A model generated the notes under the pieces. It was given only the letters and a program-made list of their open reading frames with translations. It did not search any database and was not told where the DNA came from. Both the position numbers and the translations under genes were made by a program. DNA of 64,000 bases from Enchytraeus crypticus (Eukaryota > Annelida > Clitellata > Enchytraeida > Enchytraeidae), in the NCBI GenBank assembly GCA_905160935.1, contig CAJHZI010000478.1, positions 200,001-264,000 on the forward strand, written 5' to 3'. Shown here piece after piece: positions 50,101-55,584 of this stretch (within the stretch, counting starts at the first letter, position 1; each line of letters starts with the position of its first letter).

Positions 50101-53100
50101 TTAGAGGAGAGTTGTAAATCACAATCAATCAATCATTAGAAGAGAGCTGTGAATCAATCAATCAATCAGTCAGTCAATCATAAGGGCGAGAGCTGAGCAT
50201 TAGTAAATCGCAATCAATCAATAATTAGAAGAGAGCTGTGAAACAATCAATAGTGAATCAGTGCTGTGAATCAGTCCATCACAATCAATCAGCTAATCAT
50301 TAGCAGCGATGCTAAACCTAGATCGAATGATCTACTGCCTCAGCCCAGTACAGGCAGGTCATGGAAGCAGAAGATGACGAAAAAGCCAGTAAAGATTCTG
50401 AAGAAATAGTCTTACATTACATAAGAGAAACGAAGGAAAGAGTCACAAAAGTCTGGAATTTGTGATATGACCAATTGTTGATTTATGGAAACAGTAATTT
50501 ATAAGCAGGGATGGACTAGTAATGCAACTTCTCTAGTAGATCATAGATTTATCTTGGTACTAACTTGTATCGAGTGATGAGCGCATAGATATATAAACAG
50601 TACTAACTTGTAACCAGTGATTAGATCATAGATATATAAACAGTACTAACTTGTAACCAGTGATTAGATCATAGACATATAAACAGTACTAACTTGTAAC
50701 CAGTGATTAGATCATAGATATATAAACAGTACTAACTTGTAGCCGGTGATGGGGTCATACTGTAGCTCTTCCAGCAGATCGTAGATGTAGTTGTTGTATA
50801 TCTCAACGTACGACACAAACACTGCATAGTTGTTGTCCTCATCTATATCATTCACGCTGTACGTCTCTCTAACTCTGGATAATCTACCGCTACCTCCCTC
50901 CCTCCTGAAGTAGAAAACAACAACACGGAGTCTTACACTAATATAATAATAATAATCTCTCTTAGTGCACTGCCTACTGGCAGGTCCATGGTAAATAACG
51001 CCTCCACTCTTCTCCGTCTTCCGCCTTCATCTTCATTTCCACATATGAGTGGGTCTTTAAATCATCTAATAATAGTAATAATAATAATAATAATAATAAC
51101 AACAATTAGAGTGCTACAGTCATCAATGACAACAGCGAGCACTATTGAGTCAAAGTCAAGCCGGGGCGCAACTACATGACTCCTGAAGTAGAAAACAACA
51201 CAGAGCTGTACACTGATCCATTTCAATGTGTTGATCCATTTGGCTGGAGTCAGTGGCGATGTCGGTAAGATACTCGATCGCGGATCAGTATGTGCGGGGT
51301 TCAAATCCTGGGCTCGCCCATCACTAACATCACTTTAGAGTGAGGAAACTGACGTTAACATTAGGTTTACCAGCTCTTTGACCAGAGTCTCACATATCCT
51401 ATATCTAGCGTCCATGCAGTATCCAAAAAACATAAAACAACTGTGAAATAGAAGAGAACGATCAATTAGTGCGATTGCATTATTATTCATCTATAATAAT
51501 AATAGTAAAGGTTTAAAGTCCGTTTCCTCATACAAGGATGATGTCAGGGATGTCCCCCATCACATTTCACTACAAATAGTAATTATAATTAATAGTATTA
51601 GAATTCTTTATTATAATATATGAATATACATGCATATATGAAGGAATCTCAATCATTAGCTCAATAGAATCATTACTTCGTAGAAAATTTATTGTAGAAT
51701 ACTATTTGTACAAAAGTAGTGATTAATGAAAGTGGTGTAATATGTATACACAAATTAACTTAGAAAACTAATGTCGTAATACCCTGGCGCTGGCGTCTTT
51801 GGTGTGGCAGCAGAACTACCAAACTTAGGCATTATATCTCTCCTCTGCCTCTCTAACATAGCATCGGCTTCTGTCTGCACTTCAAACCCGTTCATCTTGT
51901 CAGGTTTAAACACCTGCATCAATCAATCAATCAATCAACAATCAATTTACTTCATCAGCTTGATTAGCACTAAAACTCATTTTTCCTACCTGGCTTAACA
52001 GCATCAATTAATCATTAATATCAATCAATCAATGTACATCATCAATTTGATTAGCAGTCAAAGTTGTTCATACCATCTGGCTTAAACACTGGCATCAATC
52101 AATCATAGTAGTAATAGTGAGAGCTTAACATCTGGTTCATCATACAAGGATGATGTAAGGGATGTCCACATATCACAGGTCACTACAAGTCGATTCATAT
52201 AGATGATTCAAAAAAGTAGTAGAGAGAGAGAAAAACAGGTCCTACATGGTGCCGGTCCTGTGATAGAAAAACAGTCAGGCAAGATAATACAAATCTATGG
52301 CGGAAAGAGATGTGAAAAAAGTTTCAAATAGTAGTTTCCCAACATCAGTTTATCTGAGATTCAAAGGAAGATGATGATGAATAACTACATAATAAAAACT
52401 CAAACACCTAATGCTCTCGTTTCATCACATTTAATCTTCGCCTGGCAGCGAATACAGGTTGATGAGCTTACGTATTTCTTAGCCTGCAGGTCGTTGATGC
52501 TGTTGAAGATAACATCCAGACATCTCGGCAGAACACCCTGATCCTGAGGTGAGCCAGTCATAGTGTAGGTCTTACCCGAGTTAGTTACTCCATAGGCAAA
52601 TAGTAGAGCTATCATAAATCAATCGATCAATCAATCAATAGATTAAACCAATACATTTGCAGTCAGAAACAAATCAAAAAGATTTAATATGGTATGGGAC
52701 AGAAAGGAGTGGAGAAGGTTCATTCATATCCCGACCCTAGTTCAACTGGGATTAAAGTGAAGATGATGGTGATGATTTACAGTCAGAAATATCAACAGTA
52801 CACTGCGGTTCTGTATTAACACTATCTTAGATATAGATCTTGACGGAGTAAGCCGCTTGATAAGTAAAAGCTCTGTCACTAAAACTCAGTAGATAAAATA
52901 ATACACCATGTTCCGTACATAAAGTCTGACATCAGCGAATATGTCGTCATAACTATATTGTAAAACTTGAATTAAAGTGCCAAGATTATTATCTCAGATA
53001 ATGTCCAGTAAAATGGAAAAATCTGACAAATTTTAAAATCACCTGTACATTGTACAAGCCTGATATTTTACACGTATCTGCGACTCTGGAGACTCATTTA

Positions 53101-55584
53101 AATCTAGGATTAATCAAGATTTAATTTTCTTCACTTGTCCTTTTATTTAAAGCCTAAAGATATTCTCATGCATCTAACACATTGGGACAAAATATTTACA
53201 CATCAAAAAAAGGTTATTACCATTTTTTCCACTAAGAACATCTTCCACGAGCGGAAGAGCAATGTGATCAAAGACGGCTTTCTGCGACGTGCCGTCATCA
53301 AACACTCTCTGAAATGTGTTCTGTGTCTACAGCAAACAAAACAATCACACCACAATCATATCATTATATACTCATCATCATCATCTTCTCTTAAATCCCA
53401 GTTTAACAAGGGTTGGGATACGAATAGACTTTCTATCCATTCGTTTACATTTTTGTAGCAATTTCTGGAGCCTAGGCGCTCACCAACCGAATGCCCTTTC
53501 TGATGTTGGTGACACAACATTATACACTACTGATAGTTAATGTAACATCGAAGACAGTTATAAAACAATAACTAATTATTTCTAGTTTAAGAAATGCTTT
53601 TTTCTTAACCACAAACCAGGCCAAGGACCTGGTTTGCTACTGCTAGTAATGCAGAGTCATTAGTATAGTGTAATGTTCTATATATAATGTAATACAGTTC
53701 TTAACGTAATTGTATTATTTCATGTAATTGAATATGATGCAACATGAGAGACTACATAAGTGGAGATCATGATCATGTTTCTACATGCATCTCTGTTCAT
53801 TGTTAACATACAGTTCTCTCTCCCTCTCTTTCATTGTTGGTCTGATCATTTCAGTTTCCGTTATCTGCAGAACGGAGATATAAATGATCAGAGCAACAAT
53901 GAACAGAGACAGATGAAGGTACATGACCATGACCGCCCAGGCTTGGAACAGGCACGACACATGAAGAAGAATTTAATGCAGTATGTAGTGTATTTGCATA
54001 AAATTCTTGTAAATCATGTAAATTCATTAATTTTATTCATGAAGAAGAATGTCGTGCATCTATACTGCATTAAGATAGTTATCTAAAATTCAACGTCAAA
54101 CTAGTACCGACGCATTAATTAGTTCTGTAATGTCATTAAATCAAAACTTCCACAAAACAAATTAGGCCACAGCTTTAATTCATAAAAATCTTGAGTAATA
54201 GGATAAACAAAACAGATCATACCTCTTTCAAGGGATTTCCATTCCTCAAAGCGACTGCAGACTGTCGAACAGCAAAAATAACATCAAATTTATCTGATAA
54301 CCTGCCAACAACATCCCATTTATGGTATAACATACAACTAAACTTAGATACGTTCATGATATGTAAACGGTAGAATACATAAGCTTAGATATGCATACTT
54401 ACAAAACATACAGGATTTTAATTTATAATGACCTATCACTCATGACACAAAATTTGAATATAAGATCCATCTACATGAATATTATGTAAAATCTGATCCT
54501 TTAATATTCTGACACTATCATAGAATGCTAAACTCATAGATAATAAATAATTAATTCTCACAGATAATAAATTAAAAAAAAAAATTAAACACGCATTATA
54601 ATGAAATGATCAACTGTGTTGATATCTATCACTTTTTAATAGCACATGTTAAATCCGTTAGGCAATTTAGTTCATTTTCAGTATAACCAATCCAGTGAAT
54701 GTCAGAGATTTAACTCTAGGATATGCGCGGCTGGGATTCGATCCCACGAGGGTTCAATTCACCTAAGTATCTGTCATTTAAAACTTCATGACGTTACCCC
54801 TACTCTATTAAGACATTCAAATTACTTCAATAATCACAATAAAGATTAGAGCAAAACTCTCGAGCACCTCAGGAGGGCTGACTATGATAGAAGTAGGTCC
54901 TGATAGTTTGACACAAGAGCCCAGGTTCTGATCTTCCAATGGTCGTATCCTGCAGAATACCTACCAGCACATAGCACCACATACTAATACATAGAATATA
55001 TATTTGTTAAAAAATCGGAATGGTCATTGATTAAAGAGATTAAATATTAAAAGATGTCCATGGATCATTTCATTTAAAAGGACTAAATATAGAGACGAGT
55101 TAAAGCTAAGTTTAGCATCAGTTGCCTGTCTTAACAACATGCCAGCAAATGGAGACAGGACTGGATTTGAACCATGCACGCACTGACAGACAGTCTGACA
55201 ACTTGAAGACAAATCTGCGGTTCGACCCATTGTATATACAAGAAACAACTTGATAGCTCGCCAGATATACTTATTTAAAATTCTCGGACTATATAATAAA
55301 GATGTATCATGCAATTAAGTAAGAGTTACCGGTACAGCAGAATGCTATCTAGCTGACTACCACATTGTTGTTGAAAGCCAGTTATGAAAATCCATTGCTA
55401 GTCGAAATAGAAATACTCTGTCTGTTTTTTATAAATGAAAATTGAGAAGAGAAAATTAAACTAGAAATCAGCATATGAGTCCTATATGTACTTATCAATA
55501 CAAATACAATCAACACAAACTTCCACGGGGTCTGTCTGTCTGAACGACGGCTTCCTGGGAGTTTTTCTCGGAGTCTTTGAGCTT
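34485..55584 (-). CDS. KIF23: Kinesin-6 motor KIF23/MKLP1 (centralspindlin), 21 exons, first exon not found
   Basis: Plus-end-directed mitotic kinesin. With RACGAP1 it forms centralspindlin, which bundles midzone microtubules and drives cytokinesis and midbody assembly (family knowledge). Seen: 21 minus-strand exons with GT-AG borders and matching phases, joining to about 914 codons against about 960 in human. In order: basic N-tail ([11 protein letters not shown]), motor start CRIRPL, P-loop GVTNSGKT, the long loop-6 insert of this family, [15 protein letters not shown], switch I NTESSRSH, switch [26 protein letters not shown], neck [17 protein letters not shown], coiled coil, low-complexity linker, the RRSKS motif before WLDH, and a C-tail with RKRRS and [12 protein letters not shown]. 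The P-loop has Asn where human KIF23 has Gly, as in KIF20-type kinesins. Introns carry many SINE copies. The exon with the start ATG should lie above 55.6 kb and was not found. The C-terminus is either a TGA at 34485-34487 or one more exon. Confidence 0.95.
34489..34593 (-). CDS. KIF23: KIF23 exon 21: C-terminal RKRRS and WTDVEARC
   Basis: Phase 2 in, acceptor CCACAG. It encodes [20 protein letters not shown], then [14 protein letters not shown], matching the vertebrate RKRRSS...EWTDVETRCSVA tail with its nuclear localisation-like basic cluster. The end is ambiguous: AACAAG TGA gives a stop at 34485-34487, but AA/GTGAGT is also a near-perfect donor for one more exon. Confidence 0.9.
34660..34770. 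repeat. (ATC)n/(GAT)n tract
   Basis: Imperfect ATC triplets, probably the tail of the inverted family D fragment at 34775-34830. Confidence 0.7.
35340..35578. repeat. GA-rich microsatellite beside kinesin exon 20
   Basis: GAGAGA, GATAGA and GGTAGA tracts in the intron after exon 20. On the transcribed strand it is a long pyrimidine run. Confidence 0.9.
35641..35726 (-). CDS. KIF23: KIF23 exon 20: [19 protein letters not shown]
   Basis: Phase 0 in, 2 out, acceptor TACAG, donor GACAG/GTGCTG. It matches the GDIYKT...GGG...V.FTDIE block. If the intron is retained, the frame ends two codons later at TGA (35635-35637), giving a shorter C-terminus. Confidence 0.92.
36463..36625 (+). mobile_element. 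Dispersed repeat family D copy
   Basis: Family D runs from (ATC)n through TTAAATCCCAGTTTAACCAG, GGGATACGAATAGAC, TTTTTGTAGCAATTTCTGGA and GCCTAGGCGCTCACC. Other copies: 37755-37950, 45603-45710 and 53370-53520 (plus), 35845-35975, 52690-52775 and 33040-33095 (minus). The fixed (ATC)n end looks like a SINE tail. Confidence 0.6.
36719..36772. repeat. 20-bp duplication TATAGCCAGCACTATGACAC
   Basis: Two tandem copies plus a partial third, just downstream of kinesin exon 19 in the transcribed direction. Confidence 0.6.
36795..36934 (-). CDS. KIF23: KIF23 exon 19: [15 protein letters not shown]
   Basis: Phase 1 in, 0 out, acceptor TGACAG, donor AAG/GTTCTC. It encodes [20 protein letters not shown], then [20 protein letters not shown], matching the KYMLTHQELASDGEI block of the vertebrate C-terminal domain. 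It follows a 3.5-kb intron filled with repeats and a LINE fragment. Confidence 0.94.
36940..37130. repeat. (AATC)n/(AGTC)n degenerate array upstream of exon 19 acceptor
   Basis: On the minus strand this is (GATT)n ending at GCTGACAG, the exon 19 acceptor. No coding duplication here. Confidence 0.8.
37405..37480. repeat. (GA)n microsatellite
   Basis: Simple GA run with GATC/GATA at its left end. Confidence 0.9.
37755..37950 (+). mobile_element. Dispersed repeat family D copy, longest
   Basis: The fullest copy in the window, continuing past GCCTAGGCGCTGACCAACCG into GCCTTCTACAACATGTGCAT. Confidence 0.6.
37975..38040. repeat. (TA)n microsatellite next to the LINE fragment
   Basis: (TA)n preceded by two copies of ATAAATTATATCATATATAT. 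Confidence 0.85.
38050..38815 (+). mobile_element. Jockey/CR1-like LINE reverse-transcriptase C-terminal fragment
   Basis: Two frames, broken by a stop at 38343-38345, give [20 protein letters not shown], then [54 protein letters not shown] and [20 protein letters not shown]. This is the thumb and C-terminal end of a jockey-superfamily polymerase. The element is 5'-truncated, has at least two nonsense changes and lies in a kinesin intron on the strand opposite to the gene. Confidence 0.88.
39013..39083. repeat. (TA)n microsatellite
   Basis: About 35 TA units in the large kinesin intron. Confidence 0.95.
39819..39940 (+). mobile_element. SINE family A copy in a kinesin intron
   Basis: GAGTTCAAATCCTGGACTCG and a decayed body; more diverged than the others. 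Confidence 0.6.
40424..40514 (-). CDS. KIF23: KIF23 exon 18: RRSKS regulatory motif
   Basis: Phase 0 in, 1 out, acceptor TTGTAG, donor TTGG/GTGAGA. It encodes [20 protein letters not shown], then [10 protein letters not shown]. In human MKLP1 the matching RRSRS holds the Aurora B site and the 14-3-3 site that control centralspindlin clustering. Both serines and the basic residues are kept here. Confidence 0.93.
40826..41326 (-). CDS. KIF23: KIF23 exon 17: end of coiled coil plus low-complexity linker
   Basis: 167 codons, phase 0 to 0, acceptor CCACAG, donor CCC/GTGAGT. The first about 75 residues are coiled coil ([20 protein letters not shown] and on, ending [14 protein letters not shown]). 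The rest is a disordered Pro/Ala/Gly/Arg linker with SRRPGG and [13 protein letters not shown]. The linker is far more GC-rich than its surroundings. One short copy of the exon start lies at 41392-41420. Confidence 0.93.
41345..41440 (-). repeat. Copy of the kinesin exon 17 start (acceptor plus 29 nt)
   Basis: On the minus strand CCCACAG/ATAGGAGAGAAGGAATGGAA is repeated with its acceptor at 41420, 94 bp upstream of the real one at 41326, after a short (GATT)n stretch. The copy diverges after CTGCAG. Confidence 0.9.
41665..41805 (+). mobile_element. Dispersed repeat family B copy in a kinesin intron
   Basis: It carries AATTAGAGTGCTACAGTCAT, AAGCCGGCGAGCAAAATGAA and GGTGCAAATTCCAAAATCCA, and is followed by (TA)n. 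Confidence 0.6.
41888..42096 (-). CDS. KIF23: KIF23 exon 16: coiled coil
   Basis: Phase 1 in, 0 out, acceptor TTGTAG, donor GAG/GTCTGA. It encodes 70 residues of heptad-rich Glu/Arg/Leu sequence ([20 protein letters not shown] and on). This is the dimerising stalk. Three truncated copies of its 5' part sit upstream (42140-42478). Confidence 0.93.
42140..42540 (-). repeat. Three truncated copies of the kinesin exon 16 start
   Basis: Copies with pseudo-acceptors at 42213, 42354 and 42478 (117-141 bp apart) repeat the first about 75 nt of exon 16 (AGAGAGACTACGCAACAGAA onward). Each is preceded by (GATT)n and TGCAG or TGTAG. Each diverges into GATTGATT, which brings a TGA in frame in copy 1. Confidence 0.95.
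42822..42924 (-). CDS. KIF23: KIF23 exon 15: start of the stalk
   Basis: Phase 0 in, 1 out, acceptor GATTAG, donor AAAG/GTTTTG. It encodes [20 protein letters not shown] and [14 protein letters not shown], equivalent to the DEQTLPRLIEALEKR region. The acceptor is set by phase; a closer AACAG would be out of frame. Two copies of its first about 30 nt lie upstream. Confidence 0.9.
42945..43060 (-). repeat. Two truncated copies of the kinesin exon 15 start
   Basis: 60-bp units at 42984 and 43044 repeat CTAACAGAAYCC...GATGATAGAACGCTCAGT and then stop at TAA. The nearer copy keeps TTAG before CTAACAG; the further one has TTAT. Confidence 0.92.
43562..43636 (-). mobile_element. SINE family A fragment in a kinesin intron
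   Basis: Only the AACGTCACGTTTCCTCACTG to GGGCGAGCCCAGGATT part remains. Confidence 0.55.
43840..43907 (-). CDS. KIF23: KIF23 exon 14: [16 protein letters not shown]
   Basis: Phase 1 in, 0 out, donor ATA/GTAAGC. Two acceptors nine bases apart (43907 and 43898) keep the same frame, so residues DKA may be optional. The encoded [17 protein letters not shown] aligns with the EPLV...FPPLPS segment of vertebrate KIF23. Confidence 0.85.
44186..44339 (-). CDS. KIF23: KIF23 exon 13: motor end and neck
   Basis: Phase 0 in, 1 out, acceptor ATACAG, donor GCTG/GTAATA. It encodes [20 protein letters not shown], then GLTPGRRK and an Ala-rich stretch. In vertebrates this neck region precedes the RACGAP1-binding part. 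The first 69 nt are repeated four times in the upstream intron (44383-44807). Confidence 0.96.
44383..44880 (-). repeat. Four copies of the kinesin exon 13 start
   Basis: Pseudo-acceptors at 44448, 44561, 44674 and 44807 each carry ATACAG (one has ACACAG) plus 69 nt of coding sequence for [20 protein letters not shown] and AID, then (GATT)n with an immediate TGA. Spacing is 109, 113, 113 and 133 bp from the real exon outward. Confidence 0.97.
45754..45873 (-). CDS. KIF23: KIF23 exon 12: [19 protein letters not shown]
   Basis: 40 codons, phase 0 to 0, acceptor AAGCAG, donor ATT/GTAAGT. It encodes [20 protein letters not shown], then [19 protein letters not shown], close to vertebrate KIF23. 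Confidence 0.97.
46361..46449 (-). CDS. KIF23: KIF23 exon 11: [16 protein letters not shown]
   Basis: Phase 1 in, 0 out, acceptor TTGCAG, donor CAG/GTTTGT. The alpha-4 helix motif [11 protein letters not shown] is intact and followed by a short variable loop. Confidence 0.95.
47289..47391 (-). CDS. KIF23: KIF23 exon 10: switch II (LVDLAGSER)
   Basis: Phase 0 in, 1 out, acceptor GTACAG, donor GCAG/GTGGGT. It encodes [20 protein letters not shown] and [11 protein letters not shown], the most conserved kinesin block. A 64-bp tandem array starts right next to its acceptor. Confidence 0.97.
47398..47815. repeat. 64-bp tandem array, about 6 units, beside exon 10
   Basis: The unit combines TCAATCAATCAGTCTATTCA, TCAATCACTCAGTCAATCAA and TCTCTCTGTTCATCAATCAA plus TTAG. 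It abuts the acceptor of exon 10 but contains no coding copy. Confidence 0.93.
48110..48246 (-). mobile_element. Dispersed repeat family B copy in a kinesin intron
   Basis: Inverted copy (TGGATTTTGGAATTTGCACC, then TCGATGTCGTCATTGATGAT). A 40-bp fragment of the same family follows at 48425-48465. Confidence 0.6.
48508..48629 (-). CDS. KIF23: KIF23 exon 9: switch I (NTESSRSHS)
   Basis: Phase 1 in, 0 out, acceptor GTACAG, donor CAG/GTAACA. It carries [20 protein letters not shown], then [13 protein letters not shown]. Thr replaces the usual Arg of the NRESSRSH motif. Three shortened copies of its start lie upstream. Confidence 0.95.
48640..48890 (-). repeat. Three shortened copies of the kinesin exon 9 start
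   Basis: 70-bp units with pseudo-acceptors at 48699, 48769 and 48839 (GTACAG, in the last GTAGAG) repeat GACAGAAGAGACGTAAGGTG, then skip to AACACTGTTCACGTAGTAAC and AGCGTGTT, a compressed version of the first about 75 nt of exon 9. Confidence 0.95.
49266..49378 (-). CDS. KIF23: KIF23 exon 8: [17 protein letters not shown]
   Basis: Phase 2 in, 1 out, acceptor GCCACAG, donor AAAG/GTTAGC. It encodes the ILRED...NMYVSG strand and the [12 protein letters not shown] helix. Its acceptor context is reiterated many times upstream (49386-50300). Confidence 0.95.
49386..50300 (-). repeat. Reiterated exon 8 acceptor context, 15 or more units
   Basis: On the minus strand each 35-50-bp unit reads (GATT)n, GCCACAG/AGCTCTCTTCTGATGA. 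The real exon 8 border is GCCACAG/AGCCCCCACCTCTAAG, so only the acceptor and about the first 11 nt are shared. Units vary (TGACACTGAGCTC, TGACACACAACTC). Confidence 0.85.
50541..50745 (-). repeat. Four extra copies of the kinesin exon 7 donor
   Basis: 43-bp units. The real border is TACAA/GTTAGT at 50737, with copies at 50694, 50651, 50608 and 50565. Each holds the last about 16 nt of the exon (ATCACTGGTTACAA) and 25 nt of intron. Three copies keep a perfect GTTAGTAC donor; the outermost is diverged (CGATACAAG). Confidence 0.95.
50737..50904 (-). CDS. KIF23: KIF23 exon 7: [19 protein letters not shown]
   Basis: Phase 2 in, 2 out, acceptor CTTCAG, donor TACAA/GTTAGT. It covers the end of the insert and the highly conserved [16 protein letters not shown] core. 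The last 16 nt and the donor are repeated four more times in the following intron (see 50541-50745). Confidence 0.96.
50960..51065 (-). mobile_element. LINE 3' tail, inverted copy in a kinesin intron
   Basis: On the minus strand it reads through CCCACTCATATGTGGAAATG, a GGCGTTATTTACCATGGACC-type stretch and GCCAGTAGGCAGTGCACTAA, the same tail as at 63.8 kb. Short. Confidence 0.7.
51100..51168 (+). mobile_element. Dispersed repeat family B fragment
   Basis: AACAATTAGAGTGCTACAGT followed by GACAACAGCGAGCACTATTG; truncated at AAGCCGGGGC. Confidence 0.55.
51242..51372 (+). mobile_element. SINE family A copy in a kinesin intron
   Basis: A close match to consensus: GGCTGGAGTCAGTGGCGATG, GGATCAGTATGTGCGGGGTT and GAGTGAGGAAACTGACGTTA. 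Confidence 0.7.
51783..51913 (-). CDS. KIF23: KIF23 exon 6: loop-6 insert, first half
   Basis: Phase 0 in, 2 out, acceptor ATGCAG, donor GG/GTATTA. It encodes [20 protein letters not shown] and [14 protein letters not shown]. This is the kinesin-6-specific insertion in the motor, recognisable by the MLERQRR stretch. Confidence 0.93.
52472..52608 (-). CDS. KIF23: KIF23 exon 5: P-loop exon
   Basis: Phase 1 in, 0 out, acceptor GATAG, donor TAC/GTAAGC. It carries [19 protein letters not shown], the nucleotide-binding P-loop, then [18 protein letters not shown]. The Asn in the P-loop replaces the Gly of human KIF23. Confidence 0.97.
53221..53326 (-). CDS. KIF23: KIF23 exon 4: motor core up to the P-loop strand
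   Basis: Phase 0 in, 1 out, acceptor CTGTAG, donor ATG/GTAATA. It encodes [20 protein letters not shown] followed by [15 protein letters not shown], which matches the vertebrate segment before LLFTYG. Confidence 0.95.
53370..53520 (+). mobile_element. Dispersed repeat family D copy in a kinesin intron
   Basis: (ATC)n then TTAAATCCCAGTTTAACAAG to CCGAATGCCCTTTCTGATGT. Confidence 0.6.
53765..54075. repeat. Nested foldback (inverted-repeat) structure
   Basis: Inner arms GTCTGATCATTTCAGTTTCC / GGAGATATAAATGATCAGAG and ATCTCTGTTCATTGTT / AACAATGAACAGAGACAGAT face each other around CTGCAG. A second outer pair, GCACGACACATGAAGAAGAA with TTTAATGCAGTATGTAG and ATGTCGTGCATCTATACTGC, lies to the right. 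It could be a MITE or local inverted duplication; no terminal duplication was confirmed. Confidence 0.55.
54223..54261 (-). CDS. KIF23: KIF23 exon 3: 39-nt micro-exon
   Basis: 13 codons, [13 protein letters not shown], phase 0 to 0. The acceptor GACAG follows a good pyrimidine tract and the donor is GAG/GTATGA. It aligns with the RNGDYKE part of vertebrate KIF23. The start was chosen by phase: a second AG six bases downstream would break the frame. Confidence 0.8.
54570..54850 (+). mobile_element. Dispersed repeat family F, copy 1
   Basis: About 250 bp shared with 60890-61140: AACACGCATTATAATGAAAT, GCGCGGCTGGGATTCGATCC, ACGAGGGTTCAATTCACCT and ACTTCATGACGTTACCCCTA. Tandem TTCGA/TTCAA sites recall a tRNA T-arm. 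The copy ends about 20 bp from the donor of kinesin exon 2. Confidence 0.65.
54868..54960 (-). CDS. KIF23: KIF23 exon 2: first motor strand (CRIRPL)
   Basis: 31 codons, phase 0 to 0, acceptor GGTAG, donor GAG/GTGCTC. It begins [11 protein letters not shown], the conserved kinesin beta-1 segment, and ends VSPPE. A diverged tRNA-like repeat ends just upstream on the plus strand. Confidence 0.93.
55521..55584 (-). CDS. KIF23: KIF23 exon 1 of those seen: basic N-terminal tail
   Basis: Acceptor TCTCAG, entered in phase 2, leaving in phase 0 at donor GAA/GTTTGT. It encodes [20 protein letters not shown] and one more residue, matching the KTPRKP stretch that precedes the motor core in vertebrate KIF23. 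The initiator Met must come from an upstream exon. Confidence 0.85.
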
